Below, one piece after another: positions 52,881 to 62,266 of a stretch of 64,000 nucleotides of DNA. The notes beneath the pieces are model-generated. The model saw nothing but the letters and a program-made list of their open reading frames with translations, was not told the DNA's origin and made no database searches. The DNA is from Acidimicrobiia bacterium (GTDB taxonomy: Bacteria > Actinomycetota > Acidimicrobiia > Acidimicrobiales > Poriferisodalaceae). Where the stretch lies: NCBI GenBank assembly GCA_022826045.1, contig JAJDVQ010000018.1, positions 1-64,000 of the forward strand, given 5' to 3'. The position numbers were made by a program, and so were the translations under genes. Within the stretch, counting starts at the first letter, position 1, and each line of letters begins with the position of its first letter.

Positions 52881-53366
52881 TCACGACGGGCGCCCCGAAT
52901 CGCTGCTGGCGCCCGAGCCCCCGCTGTCCGCGGCGGCCCCGATGGCGAGCGCGACCGCCTTGGGGTAGCCGGCACCGCCCTCGCCTGCGACACGGGCCGT
53001 CGCCAGCGGCTCCACCACCGAGAGGTGACGCCACGGTTCGCGCTCGCGGGGCTCGGACAGGTGCAGCTCCACGATCGGTCCGTCGAAAGCCGCGAGCGCA
53101 TCGTGCAGCGACCAGCCGTAGTGGGTGAGCGCTCCGGGGTTCACCACGATGGCCTCCACGCGGCCGATGCCCGAGTGCACGGCTTCGACGAGGTCGCCCT
53201 CGTGGTTGCTCTGGCGATGCTCGAGGTCCCAGTCGCGTTCGGTCGCCGCGCTGCGAGCCGCCTGGACATGGTCGAGCAACGTCTCGGTGCCGTAGATCTC
53301 GGGTTCGCGGGTGCCCAGCAGGTTCAGGTTGGGGCCCGACAGCAGCAGGACGACGTGACGGGGCAT
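52881..53366 (-). CDS. aroQ: Type II 3-dehydroquinate dehydratase
   Basis: 161 residues from ATG 53366. GPNLNLLGTREPEIYG (catalytic Tyr and Arg region), RQSNHEGDLVEAVH and NPGALTHYGWSLHDAL are diagnostic. The last ~20 residues are a Ser/Gly tail. It follows aroB by 16 nt in the shikimate run. Confidence 0.95.
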   Translation of the reverse strand: MPRHVVLLLSGPNLNLLGTREPEIYGTETLLDHVQAARSAATERDWDLEHRQSNHEGDLVEAVHSGIGRVEAIVVNPGALTHYGWSLHDALAAFDGPIVELHLSEPREREPWRHLSVVEPLATARVAGEGGAGYPKAVALAIGAAADSGGSGASSDSGRPS

Positions 53367-53382
53367 CGGTTCTGGCTCCTGG

Positions 53383-54441
53383 CTACATCTGGTCGAGCGC
53401 GCCGCGCAGCACGCCCGCTTCGACGCCGGGCACTGCCTCGAGGCCGCTCGGCCCGTCCAGCACGAAGGTGACGGCGTCGGTGGCCTTCTTGTCGCGGCCG
53501 AACAGCTCGATGATCTCGTCGGCATCGACGCCTGCCGGCAGCTTCGCGTCCAGCCCGTAGGCCGCCAGCACACGCTCGTGCTCGGCGACCCGCGCATCGT
53601 CGATGCGCCCCAGCAGGCGGGCCACCAGCGCGGCGTAGCGCAGCCCGACGGCGACCGCCTCGCCGTGGCGCAGGTCGAAGCGGCCTTCGATCTCGAGCGC
53701 ATGGGCCAGAGTGTGCCCGTAGTTGAGCAGCGCACGGCGGCCGCTCTCGGTTTCGTCGGACGCGACCACTTCGGCCTTGATCGCCACGCACGCAGCGACG
53801 CGTTCGCCGATCGGCAGCTCGCCGAGGTCGCCGCTGGGGGTCTTGGCAAGCCAGGGCTCTGCAGCGGGGCTTCCGATGAAGTGGTACTTGGCCAGCTCGC
53901 CGTAGCCGGCGCGCAGCTCGCGCTCGGGCAGCGAGCCGAGCACCTCGGTGTCGCACAGCACTGCTGCGGGCTGCCAGAACGCCCCGACCAGGTTCTTGCC
54001 CTCGGCGAGGTTCACGCCCGTCTTGCCGCCCACCGCAGCATCGATCTGGCCCAGCAGCGTGGTGGCGACATGGACCACCGCCACGCCCCGGTGGTACACC
54101 GCAGCGGCGAAGCCGGCCACGTCGGTCACGACGCCCCCGCCGACAGCGACCACCACATCGCGCCGGGTGAGACCGAAACGGCTGAACCCGCTGCACAGCT
54201 CGCCGATCGTGGCCAGCTGCTTGGCCTGCTCGCCGTCGGGAATCTCGAAGGATTCCGATGCGATGCCGGGGTCGACCTCCACGCCGATGCCCCGCTGGGT
54301 GACGACCGCGGCACGCTGAGCTGCGGCGGTCAATCGTGACTCGCTCAGGACCGTGGCGAGCTGGTGGCGCGCGCCAGCACCCACCAGCACCGGGTAGGAA
54401 CGGTCCCCGAGCGGCACGTCGACGCGGATGATGCCCGCCAT
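53383..54441 (-). CDS. aroB: 3-dehydroquinate synthase
   Basis: 352 residues from ATG 54441. VVAVGGGVVTDVAGFAAA (NAD site), TTLLGQIDAAVGGKTGVN and LLNYGHTLAHALE (metal His) are the family motifs in order. It makes the first carbocycle of the shikimate pathway. aroK and aroC, often adjacent in Actinomycetota, are absent here; a prepilin peptidase gene occupies the space toward aroE. Confidence 0.96.
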   Translation of the reverse strand: MAGIIRVDVPLGDRSYPVLVGAGARHQLATVLSESRLTAAAQRAAVVTQRGIGVEVDPGIASESFEIPDGEQAKQLATIGELCSGFSRFGLTRRDVVVAVGGGVVTDVAGFAAAVYHRGVAVVHVATTLLGQIDAAVGGKTGVNLAEGKNLVGAFWQPAAVLCDTEVLGSLPERELRAGYGELAKYHFIGSPAAEPWLAKTPSGDLGELPIGERVAACVAIKAEVVASDETESGRRALLNYGHTLAHALEIEGRFDLRHGEAVAVGLRYAALVARLLGRIDDARVAEHERVLAAYGLDAKLPAGVDADEIIELFGRDKKATDAVTFVLDGPSGLEAVPGVEAGVLRGALDQM

Positions 54442-54464
54442 AGACGGCGAGGGTACCGAGGGGC

Positions 54465-55160
54465 CTACACGCTGAGCCCTGTCGGCATTGACCACCAGAC
54501 CACTGCCAGCGCTCCGGCTACCAGCGAGGGTCCGAGTGCGAAGCGATGGTCGATGCTGCGGCCGAGAACGACGATGCCGATCGCTCCCGCCAAGGCCGCG
54601 AGGGCGAAGCCGGCCAAGAGCCCTGCGAGCACGGTCATGATGCCGCCGAGGCCCAAGTGCAGCCCCAGGTAGCCGCCGAGGCGCACGTCGCCGTAGCCCA
54701 AGCTGCCGCGCGATGCCCGCCAGATCACGTGCATCAGGCCCCAGCCGACCATTCCCCCGGTCGAAGTCGCCACGACCGTGCCTCCAAGACCCCCAAGCCC
54801 GTCCTCGGCCGCTGCTGCCACGCACAGCAAACCGATGGCCAGCACCGTGGTGACTCGCAGCAGCCGCGTCGGGATCAGGTGCGTGCGCAGGTCGATGCCC
54901 GAGATAACGACGCCGGCCCAGCCGAATGCCAGCAGCGGTGCCACATAGGCGCTCGAGCCAGCCCGCATCACCAGTGCAGCCCCGACTGCGACACACCATG
55001 CGATCGCCGCTGCCCGATGCAGGCGGACGCCGAAGCAGCGCTGGGCGCAGCGTGCGGCCGCCATCCCTGCCGCGGCACCTCCCAGCACCACGGCGGCGAG
55101 CGTCACGGCGCCGACGCCCAGTGTCGTGGTCAGTGCCGTGCTGTGTGCTGCGCCGATCAC
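54465..55160 (-). CDS. Prepilin peptidase, PilD/TadV type (intact)
   Basis: 231 residues from GTG 55160. Several hydrophobic helices carry the two catalytic Asp motifs: VVISGIDLRTHLIPTRLL and SLGYGDVRLGGYLG (GxGD). The zinc Cys domain of full PilD is absent, as in short peptidases. It would cut the Gly|xxxxGlu leaders of the prepilins in both Tad loci, particularly since the tad-1 copy is frameshifted. It is embedded between aroE and aroB in the same direction, with no pilus gene adjacent. Confidence 0.85.
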   Translation of the reverse strand: MIGAAHSTALTTTLGVGAVTLAAVVLGGAAAGMAAARCAQRCFGVRLHRAAAIAWCVAVGAALVMRAGSSAYVAPLLAFGWAGVVISGIDLRTHLIPTRLLRVTTVLAIGLLCVAAAAEDGLGGLGGTVVATSTGGMVGWGLMHVIWRASRGSLGYGDVRLGGYLGLHLGLGGIMTVLAGLLAGFALAALAGAIGIVVLGRSIDHRFALGPSLVAGALAVVWWSMPTGLSV

Positions 55161-55215
55161 GCCGATGGCCCTCCGGTCGCCGACAGCCCCACCGGGCTGC
55201 GCTCGAGCCGGGGAG

Positions 55216-56076
55216 TTACCCGGCGATGTCCAGACCGACGGCGGCCCCCATCGCTCTGACGGGTGCGTCGCGGCCGGTCCACATCTTGAACTGCTCGGCT
55301 GCTTGATACAAGAGCATTCCGACGCCATTCAACGTCACGGCGCCGGCTTGAGCGGCTGCCGCCAGCAGCGGGGTCCGCTCAGGCCGGTAGATGAGATCAG
55401 CCACGATCTGGACACCCCGCAGCAGCGCCGGATCGACCGGCAGCGAATCGCCCTCTGTCATGCCGAGCGGCGTGGCGTTCACGACGACATCGGCATTGCG
55501 CACTGCTTCGGGGCCGCCGACGGTCACCAAGCCTGCAGGCGCGCCGGTCGCTTCTGCAGCAGCGCCGCCCACCCCCACAGCTCGTGCCGCCGCATCGGGC
55601 GAGCGATTCACGACCGTCACCGGCGCCCCCTCGGTGGCCAGGGCAACGATCACCGCTCGCGCAGCGCCGCCTGCCCCCAGCACGACCGTGCGCAGCCCCG
55701 CAGGGTCGACACCCGCCTGGGTGCGCAGCGAGCGCAAGAAACCGGCGCCGTCAGTGTTCTCGCCGATCAGACGGTCAGCGCTGCGGCGCACGCAGTTGAC
55801 GGCGCCCAGCATGGCAGCAGCAGGCGACAGCTCGTCACAGGCCTCAGCCGCCTCGGCCTTGAGGGGCATGGTCACCGACAGTCCGTCGATGCCCAGGGCG
55901 CGCATCGCCGCGACGGCACCCGCTCCGCCGCCGGCCGGCACCTCGAACGCCACGTACGTCCAGTCCAGACCCAGGTGAGCGAACGCCGCATTGTGCAGCG
56001 CCGGGCTCAGGGAGTGCCGTACTGGATCGCCGATCACTCCCGCCACCTTGGTGTTGCCAGTCGGTGCGGGCCGCAT
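55216..56076 (-). CDS. aroE: Shikimate dehydrogenase
   Basis: 286 residues from ATG 56076; ATG 56118 would add 14. GDPVRHSLSPALHNAAF is the shikimate-binding motif (SxS), NTDGAGFLRSL the catalytic Asp region and VLGAGGAARAVIVAL the NADP loop. It reduces dehydroshikimate. The region upstream contains hairpins and no gene for about 400 nt. Confidence 0.94.
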   Translation of the reverse strand: MRPAPTGNTKVAGVIGDPVRHSLSPALHNAAFAHLGLDWTYVAFEVPAGGGAGAVAAMRALGIDGLSVTMPLKAEAAEACDELSPAAAMLGAVNCVRRSADRLIGENTDGAGFLRSLRTQAGVDPAGLRTVVLGAGGAARAVIVALATEGAPVTVVNRSPDAAARAVGVGGAAAEATGAPAGLVTVGGPEAVRNADVVVNATPLGMTEGDSLPVDPALLRGVQIVADLIYRPERTPLLAAAAQAGAVTLNGVGMLLYQAAEQFKMWTGRDAPVRAMGAAVGLDIAG

Positions 56077-56213
56077 CGACACAGTGTGCACTCGCGCGAC
56101 GCCAATCCGGAAGCGCATTGTGAGATCGACGTCGTCGCCTGGCCATCGCAGCACTCGGATGCCTCGCGCTCGCCCGGCTTCTGTTGAGGTTCACGCTGCG
56201 GGCACCAAGGGGA

Positions 56214-56366
56214 CGAGGCGGGCCGGAGCCCGCCTCGCAACGTGGTGCATATTGTCCCGCTCTCGGGACTCTGCTTGTTGTTGGCACCCGTGGGTACCGC
56301 CAACCATTCCCTGTGTCGCAGACTACTCTGATCCGCCCGCTCACCTGCGGGAAGCTCAGCAGGCGG
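56214..56366. other. Gene-free stretch (56077-56483) with a series of hairpins
   Basis: Between aroE and the AAA ATPase gene there is no convincing coding frame for 407 nt. It holds CGAGGCGGGC-CGGA-GCCCGCCTCG (56214-56237, 10-bp stem), GTCCCG-CTCT-CGGGAC (56254-56269), TTGGC...GCCAA around ACCCGTGGGT (56281-56303), and CCTGC...GCAGG (56344-56363). None has a T run. They may be a bidirectional terminator, an aroE leader, or a structured RNA; strand is unknown. Confidence 0.4.
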
Positions 56367-56483
56367 TAACCTAACCTTGCGGCTGCGTGCTGCGCGAGTC
56401 GCCTACGGGTTAGCTGGTACGGGAATGGTCGGCTACCAAAACCAGCAGTACCTCATCGTCATCATCGACCACTCGAGTTCGGG

Positions 56484-57704
56484 CTACACCAGGATGCCGA
56501 GGGGCACTGCGGCGATGCGTTCGCTCAGCCGGAACGCTGTGTCACCAGGGTGCACCACCAGTCCGGCACGAAAGATGCCACCGAGGCGCTCTTCGAGCTT
56601 GACGATCTGGCGGGCATCGGAGGGGCTGACGGCGTGCGCCAGCTTCGCCTCGATCGCTATCACACCGCCGTCGGGCAGGTCAGCGATCAAGTCGATCTCC
56701 TGGTCGCCGCCGGCGGAGCGCAGGTGGCTGAAGCGCCAGCCGAGACCCATTGCATCGGCGACCGCCCTGATCTGGCACGCTACGGCGCTCTCGAACAACT
56801 GCCCGAGACGATCGCGCCGCTGCTCGAGGACCGCCGCCGTGTCGTGATGATCTGCAGCAGCAAGGGCAGGATCGACGAAGTGCCGCTTCGGACGGCGGAT
56901 GAGACGCTTCAATCGGTTATGGGACCAGCCCGGCAATTCCTCAATGAGGCCGAGCCGGACGAGCAGGTCGTGATAGCTCCCGCCGGTCGCCTTGGACACG
57001 CCCGCTGCATTGTGGATGGCTGCGTGCTCAGCGGTCGTGCCGACCGTGGCGCCGTACGCCCGCACATAGCCCCGCAGCTTGACCGTGTCGCGCTGCGCAG
57101 AGGTGATCTCGGTGAGGTCCCGTGCGACGGCTAGGTCGAGATAGGCCCGCAACGCCTCCTGGTGATCGGCGGGATCCATGCCGAGATACCCCGGCAGCCC
57201 CGACTCGACGGCGGCCCCAATCTGCTCGGCCGGCGAGAATGGCGAGCCGACGCCTCTCATCGCCTCGATGCCGAACTCGCCCAAGTCGGCCAGTGCTGCC
57301 GCCGGGGCACGGCCGCTGCGCTCGCTGAGCGTCATGGTGTGCAGGCGCACCGGCAGAATCCTGCCCGCGCCCGCATGCACGTCTGACGTCAGGGCGGTCC
57401 GCGACGAGCCGCTCAGCAGGAATCGGCCGGCTGCGCGGTGCTTGTCGATCGATCTGCGGACGGCATCCCACACGGGGGGGACCCGCTGCCACTCGTCAAT
57501 GAGTATCGGTGAGCGCAGCGAGCCGAACGCAGCATCCGGATCGGCTGCGATTCGCCGGGCGGTGGGCGGATGGTCGAGCCGCAGCGTGTCTGCGGCGAGC
57601 CGTTGCGCTGTGCTCGTCTTCCCGACGCCCCGAATGCCTTCGACCAAGCATGCCGAGTGTGCCTGCATCAGGCGCGCAAGCCGCTCGTCCAAGTGACGAC
57701 GCAA
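56484..57704 (-). CDS. AAA-family ATPase with DUF4143 C-terminal domain
   Basis: 406 residues from TTG 57704 (no ATG available). Walker A is GIRGVGKTSTAQR, Walker B region SPILIDEWQRVP, and a sensor segment RFLLSGSSRTAL follows, as in AAA_14. The C-terminal half has FESAVACQIRAVADAM and DQEIDLIADLPDGGVIAIEAK, the nuclease-like DUF4143 fold. Such genes are common as lone accessory genes; function is not established. A palindromic operator lies just upstream. Confidence 0.8.
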   Translation of the reverse strand: MRRHLDERLARLMQAHSACLVEGIRGVGKTSTAQRLAADTLRLDHPPTARRIAADPDAAFGSLRSPILIDEWQRVPPVWDAVRRSIDKHRAAGRFLLSGSSRTALTSDVHAGAGRILPVRLHTMTLSERSGRAPAAALADLGEFGIEAMRGVGSPFSPAEQIGAAVESGLPGYLGMDPADHQEALRAYLDLAVARDLTEITSAQRDTVKLRGYVRAYGATVGTTAEHAAIHNAAGVSKATGGSYHDLLVRLGLIEELPGWSHNRLKRLIRRPKRHFVDPALAAADHHDTAAVLEQRRDRLGQLFESAVACQIRAVADAMGLGWRFSHLRSAGGDQEIDLIADLPDGGVIAIEAKLAHAVSPSDARQIVKLEERLGGIFRAGLVVHPGDTAFRLSERIAAVPLGILV

Positions 57705-57722
57705 CTATGGCATGCATAAAAG

Positions 57723-57750
57723 GATAGTCGACTATCCATATCATGGATAG
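57723..57750 (-). promoter_or_regulatory. Operator-like array of three GGATAG half-sites
   Basis: GGATAGTCGACTATCC (57723-57738) is a perfect 16-bp palindrome, and a further GGATAG (57745-57750) forms a second inverted repeat with the inner CTATCC at 7-bp spacing. The array lies about 20-45 nt upstream of the ATPase start in a locally AT-rich patch. It looks like a repressor binding site, and no regulator gene is adjacent. Confidence 0.5.
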
Positions 57751-57786
57751 CAGGAAGCACAATTTGTCATCGGCGTTCGATGATTG

Positions 57787-59139
57787 TCAGCCGCAAAGGC
57801 CCTGCTCCTGGCAGATCGCCTTGTCGCGCAAGAACTCCTCGTCGGTCACCGAGAACGACAGCGTGCCGTCAGGCGACGTCAGCACGAAGTACATCCACGG
57901 CCCGTCTTCGGGATTCAGGGCGGCCTCGAGCGAGGCACGCCCAGGCGCCGCGATCGGCGTCGGCGGCAGGCCGACGAGCACGCGGGTGTTGAATGGCGAG
58001 TTGACTGCGAGCAGGTCCGCTGTGAGCTCGCGCTCGCCGACTGCGTAGACGATGGTGGCGTCGATGCCCAGCGACCAGCCCCGGGCCAGCCGGTTGTAGA
58101 TGACCCGGGCCACCTTGGCCCGGTCTTCTGGGCGCTGTGCCTCACGCTCGATCATGCTGGCCACGATCAGCGTCTCATAGGGAGTCAGGCCTACCCGGCG
58201 CGGCGAGTCGGCATAGCGCAGCTCGCCCAGCACCGCATCGAGGCGATCGACCATCAATGCCACGAGCTGCTCCGCGCTGGTCCCCGAGTCGTAGAAGTAC
58301 GTGTCGGAGAAAAGCTGCCCTTCGGCGGGGTCGATGACGCCGGGGGGAAGGATCGAGGGCGCCGGAGCGACCAGCGAGAGCACCGGCCGGGCGCGCACCG
58401 CCTCGAGGAACTCCCGACCGCTGAAGCTCAGATCCGGCACCTCGTCGATCAAGTCGGCCATCTGCGCGAGCGTCAAGCCCTCGGGAACGGTGAGCGGCAG
58501 CGAGGCGGCCTGCGCAACCCGGCTCGGCCCCGCTTCGAGCACGGCCATGGTCTCCCACACCGACGAGTTGGACTGGAAGGTGTACTCGCCCGCCTGGAAT
58601 GCGGGACCGCCCTGGAACCTCACGTACCACTCGTAGGCCCGAGAGCTCGGGATGACGCCGTGCTCGGCGAGCAAGTCCGAGATGCTCGCTGTGCTCGATC
58701 CCAGCGGCAAGGTCAGAACGATCTCGCCGGTCGGCTCACCGGGCGGGTCAAGCTGGTCGTTCACCCAGCGATAGGCACGGCTGCCCGCCATCCAGGCGAC
58801 GGCGCCGAGCAGGACCAGGAATGCCAGCGCGCCCCAGGTGCCGGGGCCGCGGCGGGTGCTGACCACCTCGTAGTCGATGCCGCGCCGGCCGCTCACCGTC
58901 GGTGCGCCCGGCCCACTCCCGATTGCGCCCGACGCTGCGCGGCCTACGGGCGCCGCGCCTGAGGGCCGACCCCGGGCGAGCAGGCCCGGCTCGGCGGGAG
59001 CGGATTCCCCATTGCTCGCGAGCCCGACAAAGGCGGCTGCCCGACCGGCCAACCGTCGCACCGCAGGCGGGGTTCGCAGCGCGGCCGAGCGGTTCGCCCC
59101 ACCGCTGCGAGGCTCCGCGCTGGCGTCGTCGTCAGCCAC
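57787..59139 (-). CDS. mltG: Endolytic transglycosylase MltG
   Basis: 450 residues from GTG 59139, overlapping the ruvX stop by 8 nt. A long Arg/Ala/Gly-rich cytoplasmic N terminus precedes one membrane helix (WGALAFLVLLGAVAWMAG), a LysM-like subdomain, and the YceG catalytic region with VASMIEREAQ (catalytic Glu) and LARGWSLGIDATIVYA. It cuts nascent glycan strands to end peptidoglycan polymerisation. Confidence 0.92.
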   Translation of the reverse strand: MADDDASAEPRSGGANRSAALRTPPAVRRLAGRAAAFVGLASNGESAPAEPGLLARGRPSGAAPVGRAASGAIGSGPGAPTVSGRRGIDYEVVSTRRGPGTWGALAFLVLLGAVAWMAGSRAYRWVNDQLDPPGEPTGEIVLTLPLGSSTASISDLLAEHGVIPSSRAYEWYVRFQGGPAFQAGEYTFQSNSSVWETMAVLEAGPSRVAQAASLPLTVPEGLTLAQMADLIDEVPDLSFSGREFLEAVRARPVLSLVAPAPSILPPGVIDPAEGQLFSDTYFYDSGTSAEQLVALMVDRLDAVLGELRYADSPRRVGLTPYETLIVASMIEREAQRPEDRAKVARVIYNRLARGWSLGIDATIVYAVGERELTADLLAVNSPFNTRVLVGLPPTPIAAPGRASLEAALNPEDGPWMYFVLTSPDGTLSFSVTDEEFLRDKAICQEQGLCG

Positions 59140-59545
59140 CGCTGTCCAGCCACGACTGCAGGATGACCGCGGCTGCCACTTTGTCGACAACCTCCCGGCG
59201 GGCGGGGCCGCGCACACCGCCTTGGGCCAGCATCCGCTCCGCGGTCACTGTGGTGTAGCGCTCGTCGACCAGCACCACCGGCACGTCGAGCGCTGCTTCG
59301 ATCTCGCCGGCTTCGGCTCGCACGGCCGCCGCCGCCGGTCCCTCGCTGCCGTCGAGCGAGGTCGGCAGGCCGATCACGACCACCTCCGCACCCACGTCAG
59401 CGACCATACCGGCGAGCGCTCGGTGGTCTCGGGCACGCTCGCCGCTGCGTTCGAGCACTTCATAGGGCACCGAGACCGAGACATCGTCCGGCGCGACGGC
59501 CACACCGATGCGCACCGAGCCGAGGTCGATGCCGACCGCCCGCAT
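59132..59545 (-). CDS. ruvX: Holliday junction resolvase-like RNase H-fold protein RuvX/YqgF
   Basis: 137 residues from ATG 59545. GIDLGSVRIGVAVA at the N terminus holds the first catalytic Asp, VVIGLPTSLDGSEG and LVDERYTTVTAERML the following motifs. The family is implicated in 16S rRNA 5' processing. It sits 16 nt after alaS. Confidence 0.93.
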   Translation of the reverse strand: MRAVGIDLGSVRIGVAVAPDDVSVSVPYEVLERSGERARDHRALAGMVADVGAEVVVIGLPTSLDGSEGPAAAAVRAEAGEIEAALDVPVVLVDERYTTVTAERMLAQGGVRGPARREVVDKVAAAVILQSWLDSGG

Positions 59546-59561
59546 CACGGGGCGCGATCTC

Positions 59562-62189
59562 TCAAGTCCCGAGTGCGGCTGCTCGAGCCTGGGCCAAAGC
59601 GTCGCCGATCCCGTCGGGATTGCGGCCCCCGGCGACCACCAGCGGCGGGTCTCCCTTCGCGCCGAAACCGCCGCCCACCGTCCGCGCGGCGTCAGCGAGC
59701 AGGGCGCCCGCCGACAGCGTCCCGGCAGGATCCACCGCAGCGACCAGGGCCACTCCCCCGCCCGGGGGCGCGGAGGCAAGCACCACGGCACGGATGCCGT
59801 CGCGGTCGCGCACCGACACGGCAAGGTCCCGCAGCGCTTCGCGTTCGAGATCTCCGAGGTCGGCGATGACCACGCCGTCGTCTGCGGTCGCCGCGAGCTC
59901 GCCGGCCCGTCCCGCGGACAGGGTCCGCCGCAGATCGCGTACCTGCCGGCGCAGCTCCTTGGTCTCATCGACACGGCGCTGCACTGCGGCGGCGATCTCG
60001 TCGGGCTGGGCGTTCAGCAGCTCTGCCACCACGCCCAGCGTGTCCTCGGCTTCCGCGAGCCGGTCCACGGTGGCGAGACCGGTGATGGCTTCGATGCGGC
60101 GCATGTTGGAGCCGATGCTGGACTCCGAGACGATCCGCAGATGGCCGATGTCGCCGAGCGCTGCCACGTGGGTGCCGCCGCACAGCTCGACCGAGTGCGG
60201 GCCTGCTTCGAGCACCCGCACCACGTCGCCGTACTTGTCGCCGAAGAAGGCAATGGCGCCGATCGACTGCGCGTGGCTCATCGACGTCTCGTAGTGACGG
60301 CAGCGGCCGTTGGCGATGATCTCGGCATTCGCGACGCGCTCGATCTCGCGCAGCTGCGAAGGACTCACGCCTTCGTAGTGGCTGAAGTCGAATCGCAGCC
60401 GATCGGGCGCCACCAGCGAGCCGGCCTGCTTGACATGCTCGCCGAGCACCTCCCGCAGAGCCCAGTGCAGGATGTGGGTGCCGGTGTGGTTGCGCCGGAT
60501 TGCCGCCCGGCGTTCGTCGTCGATCGCCGCGGTCACCAGCGATCCGACCTCGACGCCGTCGCCGACGACACGCCCGATGTGGCGATGCAGGTCGGCGAGT
60601 GCGTAGGTGCAATCGATCACCTCGATGCTGCCTTCGGGACCGGTGATGGTGCCGATGTCGCCTATCTGCCCGCCGCTCTCGGCGTAGAACGGCGTGCGAT
60701 CGAGGAACACCTCGACCAGGTCGCCGCCTCGGTCGCCGCTGTCCTGCCCGTTGTCGGGCGGTATCTCGAAGGTGGCGAGCACCCGGGCGTCAGTCACTGC
60801 CGGTGCGTCCCGCACGAAGTCGGTCGGCCCGAACTGCGCCAGGATCTCCCGGTAGCGCTCGTCCGCGAACGTCGGGCCGGCGGCCCGACCAGCCCGTGCC
60901 CGCTCGCGCTGGCGCTCCATGGCGGCTTCGAAGCCGTCGCGGTCGAGGCTCAGGCCGCGCTCGGTGAGGATCTCCTCAGTCACCTCCACCGGGAAACCGT
61001 GCGTGTCGTGGAGCAGGAAGGCGACCTCGCCGTCGAGCACTGCCGAATCGAGCCCAGTCGAGTCAAGCTCGGAAGTTGCTTCGTCCAGGATTTTCTGGCC
61101 CGCAGCGAGGGTGGTGCGGAAACGCTCCTCCTCGCGGGCCACGACATCGGCGATGAACTGCCGGTTCTTGACCAGGTCGGTGTAGTGGTCGCCCATCACG
61201 TCCACGACGATCTCGACCAGCCGCGGCATCACGACATCGGTGACGCCGAGCACCCAGGCATGGCGCACGGCGCGGCGGATGATGCGGCGCAGCACATAGC
61301 CACGGTCTTCGTTGGAGGGGAACACGCCGTCGGAGATGAGCATCGCCGTGGTGCGGGCGTGGTCGGCGAAGATGCGCATCGAGACGTCGGTCTCGGGATC
61401 GGCGCCGTAGGTCTTGCCGCAGATGTGCTCGGCCTCGGCCAGCAGCGGTGCGAACAGGTCGATGTCCCACGCTGCGGGCACGCCCTGCAGCACCGCCAGG
61501 ATCCGCTCGAGGCCGGCGCCCGTGTCGATGCCCGGGGCTTCCAGCGGTGTCATGTCGCCGGTGCCATCGGCCGCGAACTGCATGAACACCAAGTTCCAGA
61601 TCTCGACGAAGCGGTCCTCGCCGCCGTGCGCCGGTCCGCCGCCGTCACCGAGCTCGGGTCCCAGGTCGTAAAAGATCTCGCTGCAGGGTCCGCACGGTCC
61701 CACATCGCCCGCCGCCCACCAGTTGTCCTTGTCGAGACGCTGGATGCGCTCAGGCGGGACGCCGACGGACCTCTGCCAGATCTCAGCTGCCTCGTCGTCG
61801 CTGACGTGCACCGTCACCCACAGCTTCTCCCGCTCGAGTCCGAGCACCTCGGTGACGAATTCCCACGCCCACGGGATGGCTTCGGCCTTGAAGTAGTCGC
61901 CGAAGCTGAAGTTGCCCATCATCTCGAAGAATGTGAAGTGCCGGTTCGTGCGGCCGATGTCGTCGAGGTCGTTGTGCTTGCCGCCGGCCCGGACGCACTT
62001 CTGGATGGTGACCATCCGGCGCGTCGGCGGCACCTCCTCGCCGAGGAAATACGGCATGAACGGCACCATGCCCGCCACGGTGAACAGCAGCGAGGGCTCG
62101 TGCGGGATCAGGCTCGCGGAAGCGCGGACTTCGTGGCCCCGTTCCGCCCAGAACGAGTTGAACGCTTCACGCAGTTCGCCGGCGCGCAT
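59562..62189 (-). CDS. alaS: Alanyl-tRNA synthetase
   Basis: 875 residues from ATG 62189, which begins the conserved MRAGELREAFNSFW. Class II motif sequences (HFTFFEMMGNFSFGDYFK; GPCGPCSEIFYD) are followed by the editing domain zinc ligands NHTGTHILHWAL and ELCGGTHVAALG, and a C-Ala region. Full length. A toxin-antitoxin-like pair lies divergently upstream, separating it from its usual neighbours. Confidence 0.97.
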   Translation of the reverse strand: MRAGELREAFNSFWAERGHEVRASASLIPHEPSLLFTVAGMVPFMPYFLGEEVPPTRRMVTIQKCVRAGGKHNDLDDIGRTNRHFTFFEMMGNFSFGDYFKAEAIPWAWEFVTEVLGLEREKLWVTVHVSDDEAAEIWQRSVGVPPERIQRLDKDNWWAAGDVGPCGPCSEIFYDLGPELGDGGGPAHGGEDRFVEIWNLVFMQFAADGTGDMTPLEAPGIDTGAGLERILAVLQGVPAAWDIDLFAPLLAEAEHICGKTYGADPETDVSMRIFADHARTTAMLISDGVFPSNEDRGYVLRRIIRRAVRHAWVLGVTDVVMPRLVEIVVDVMGDHYTDLVKNRQFIADVVAREEERFRTTLAAGQKILDEATSELDSTGLDSAVLDGEVAFLLHDTHGFPVEVTEEILTERGLSLDRDGFEAAMERQRERARAGRAAGPTFADERYREILAQFGPTDFVRDAPAVTDARVLATFEIPPDNGQDSGDRGGDLVEVFLDRTPFYAESGGQIGDIGTITGPEGSIEVIDCTYALADLHRHIGRVVGDGVEVGSLVTAAIDDERRAAIRRNHTGTHILHWALREVLGEHVKQAGSLVAPDRLRFDFSHYEGVSPSQLREIERVANAEIIANGRCRHYETSMSHAQSIGAIAFFGDKYGDVVRVLEAGPHSVELCGGTHVAALGDIGHLRIVSESSIGSNMRRIEAITGLATVDRLAEAEDTLGVVAELLNAQPDEIAAAVQRRVDETKELRRQVRDLRRTLSAGRAGELAATADDGVVIADLGDLEREALRDLAVSVRDRDGIRAVVLASAPPGGGVALVAAVDPAGTLSAGALLADAARTVGGGFGAKGDPPLVVAGGRNPDGIGDALAQARAAALGT

Positions 62190-62266
62190 CCCCAGAGGAT
62201 ACCGAGGGGCCTTCGCGGCCTCCGTGGCCGCCGTGCCGAGCAGCGTATGACGCCGCACTCGTCAAT

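Noticed and set aside
56214-56483. tRNA, SRP RNA or RNase P RNA in the gene-free stretch
   Set aside because: Hairpins are present but no cloverleaf and none of the conserved SRP or RNase P sequence motifs were seen.
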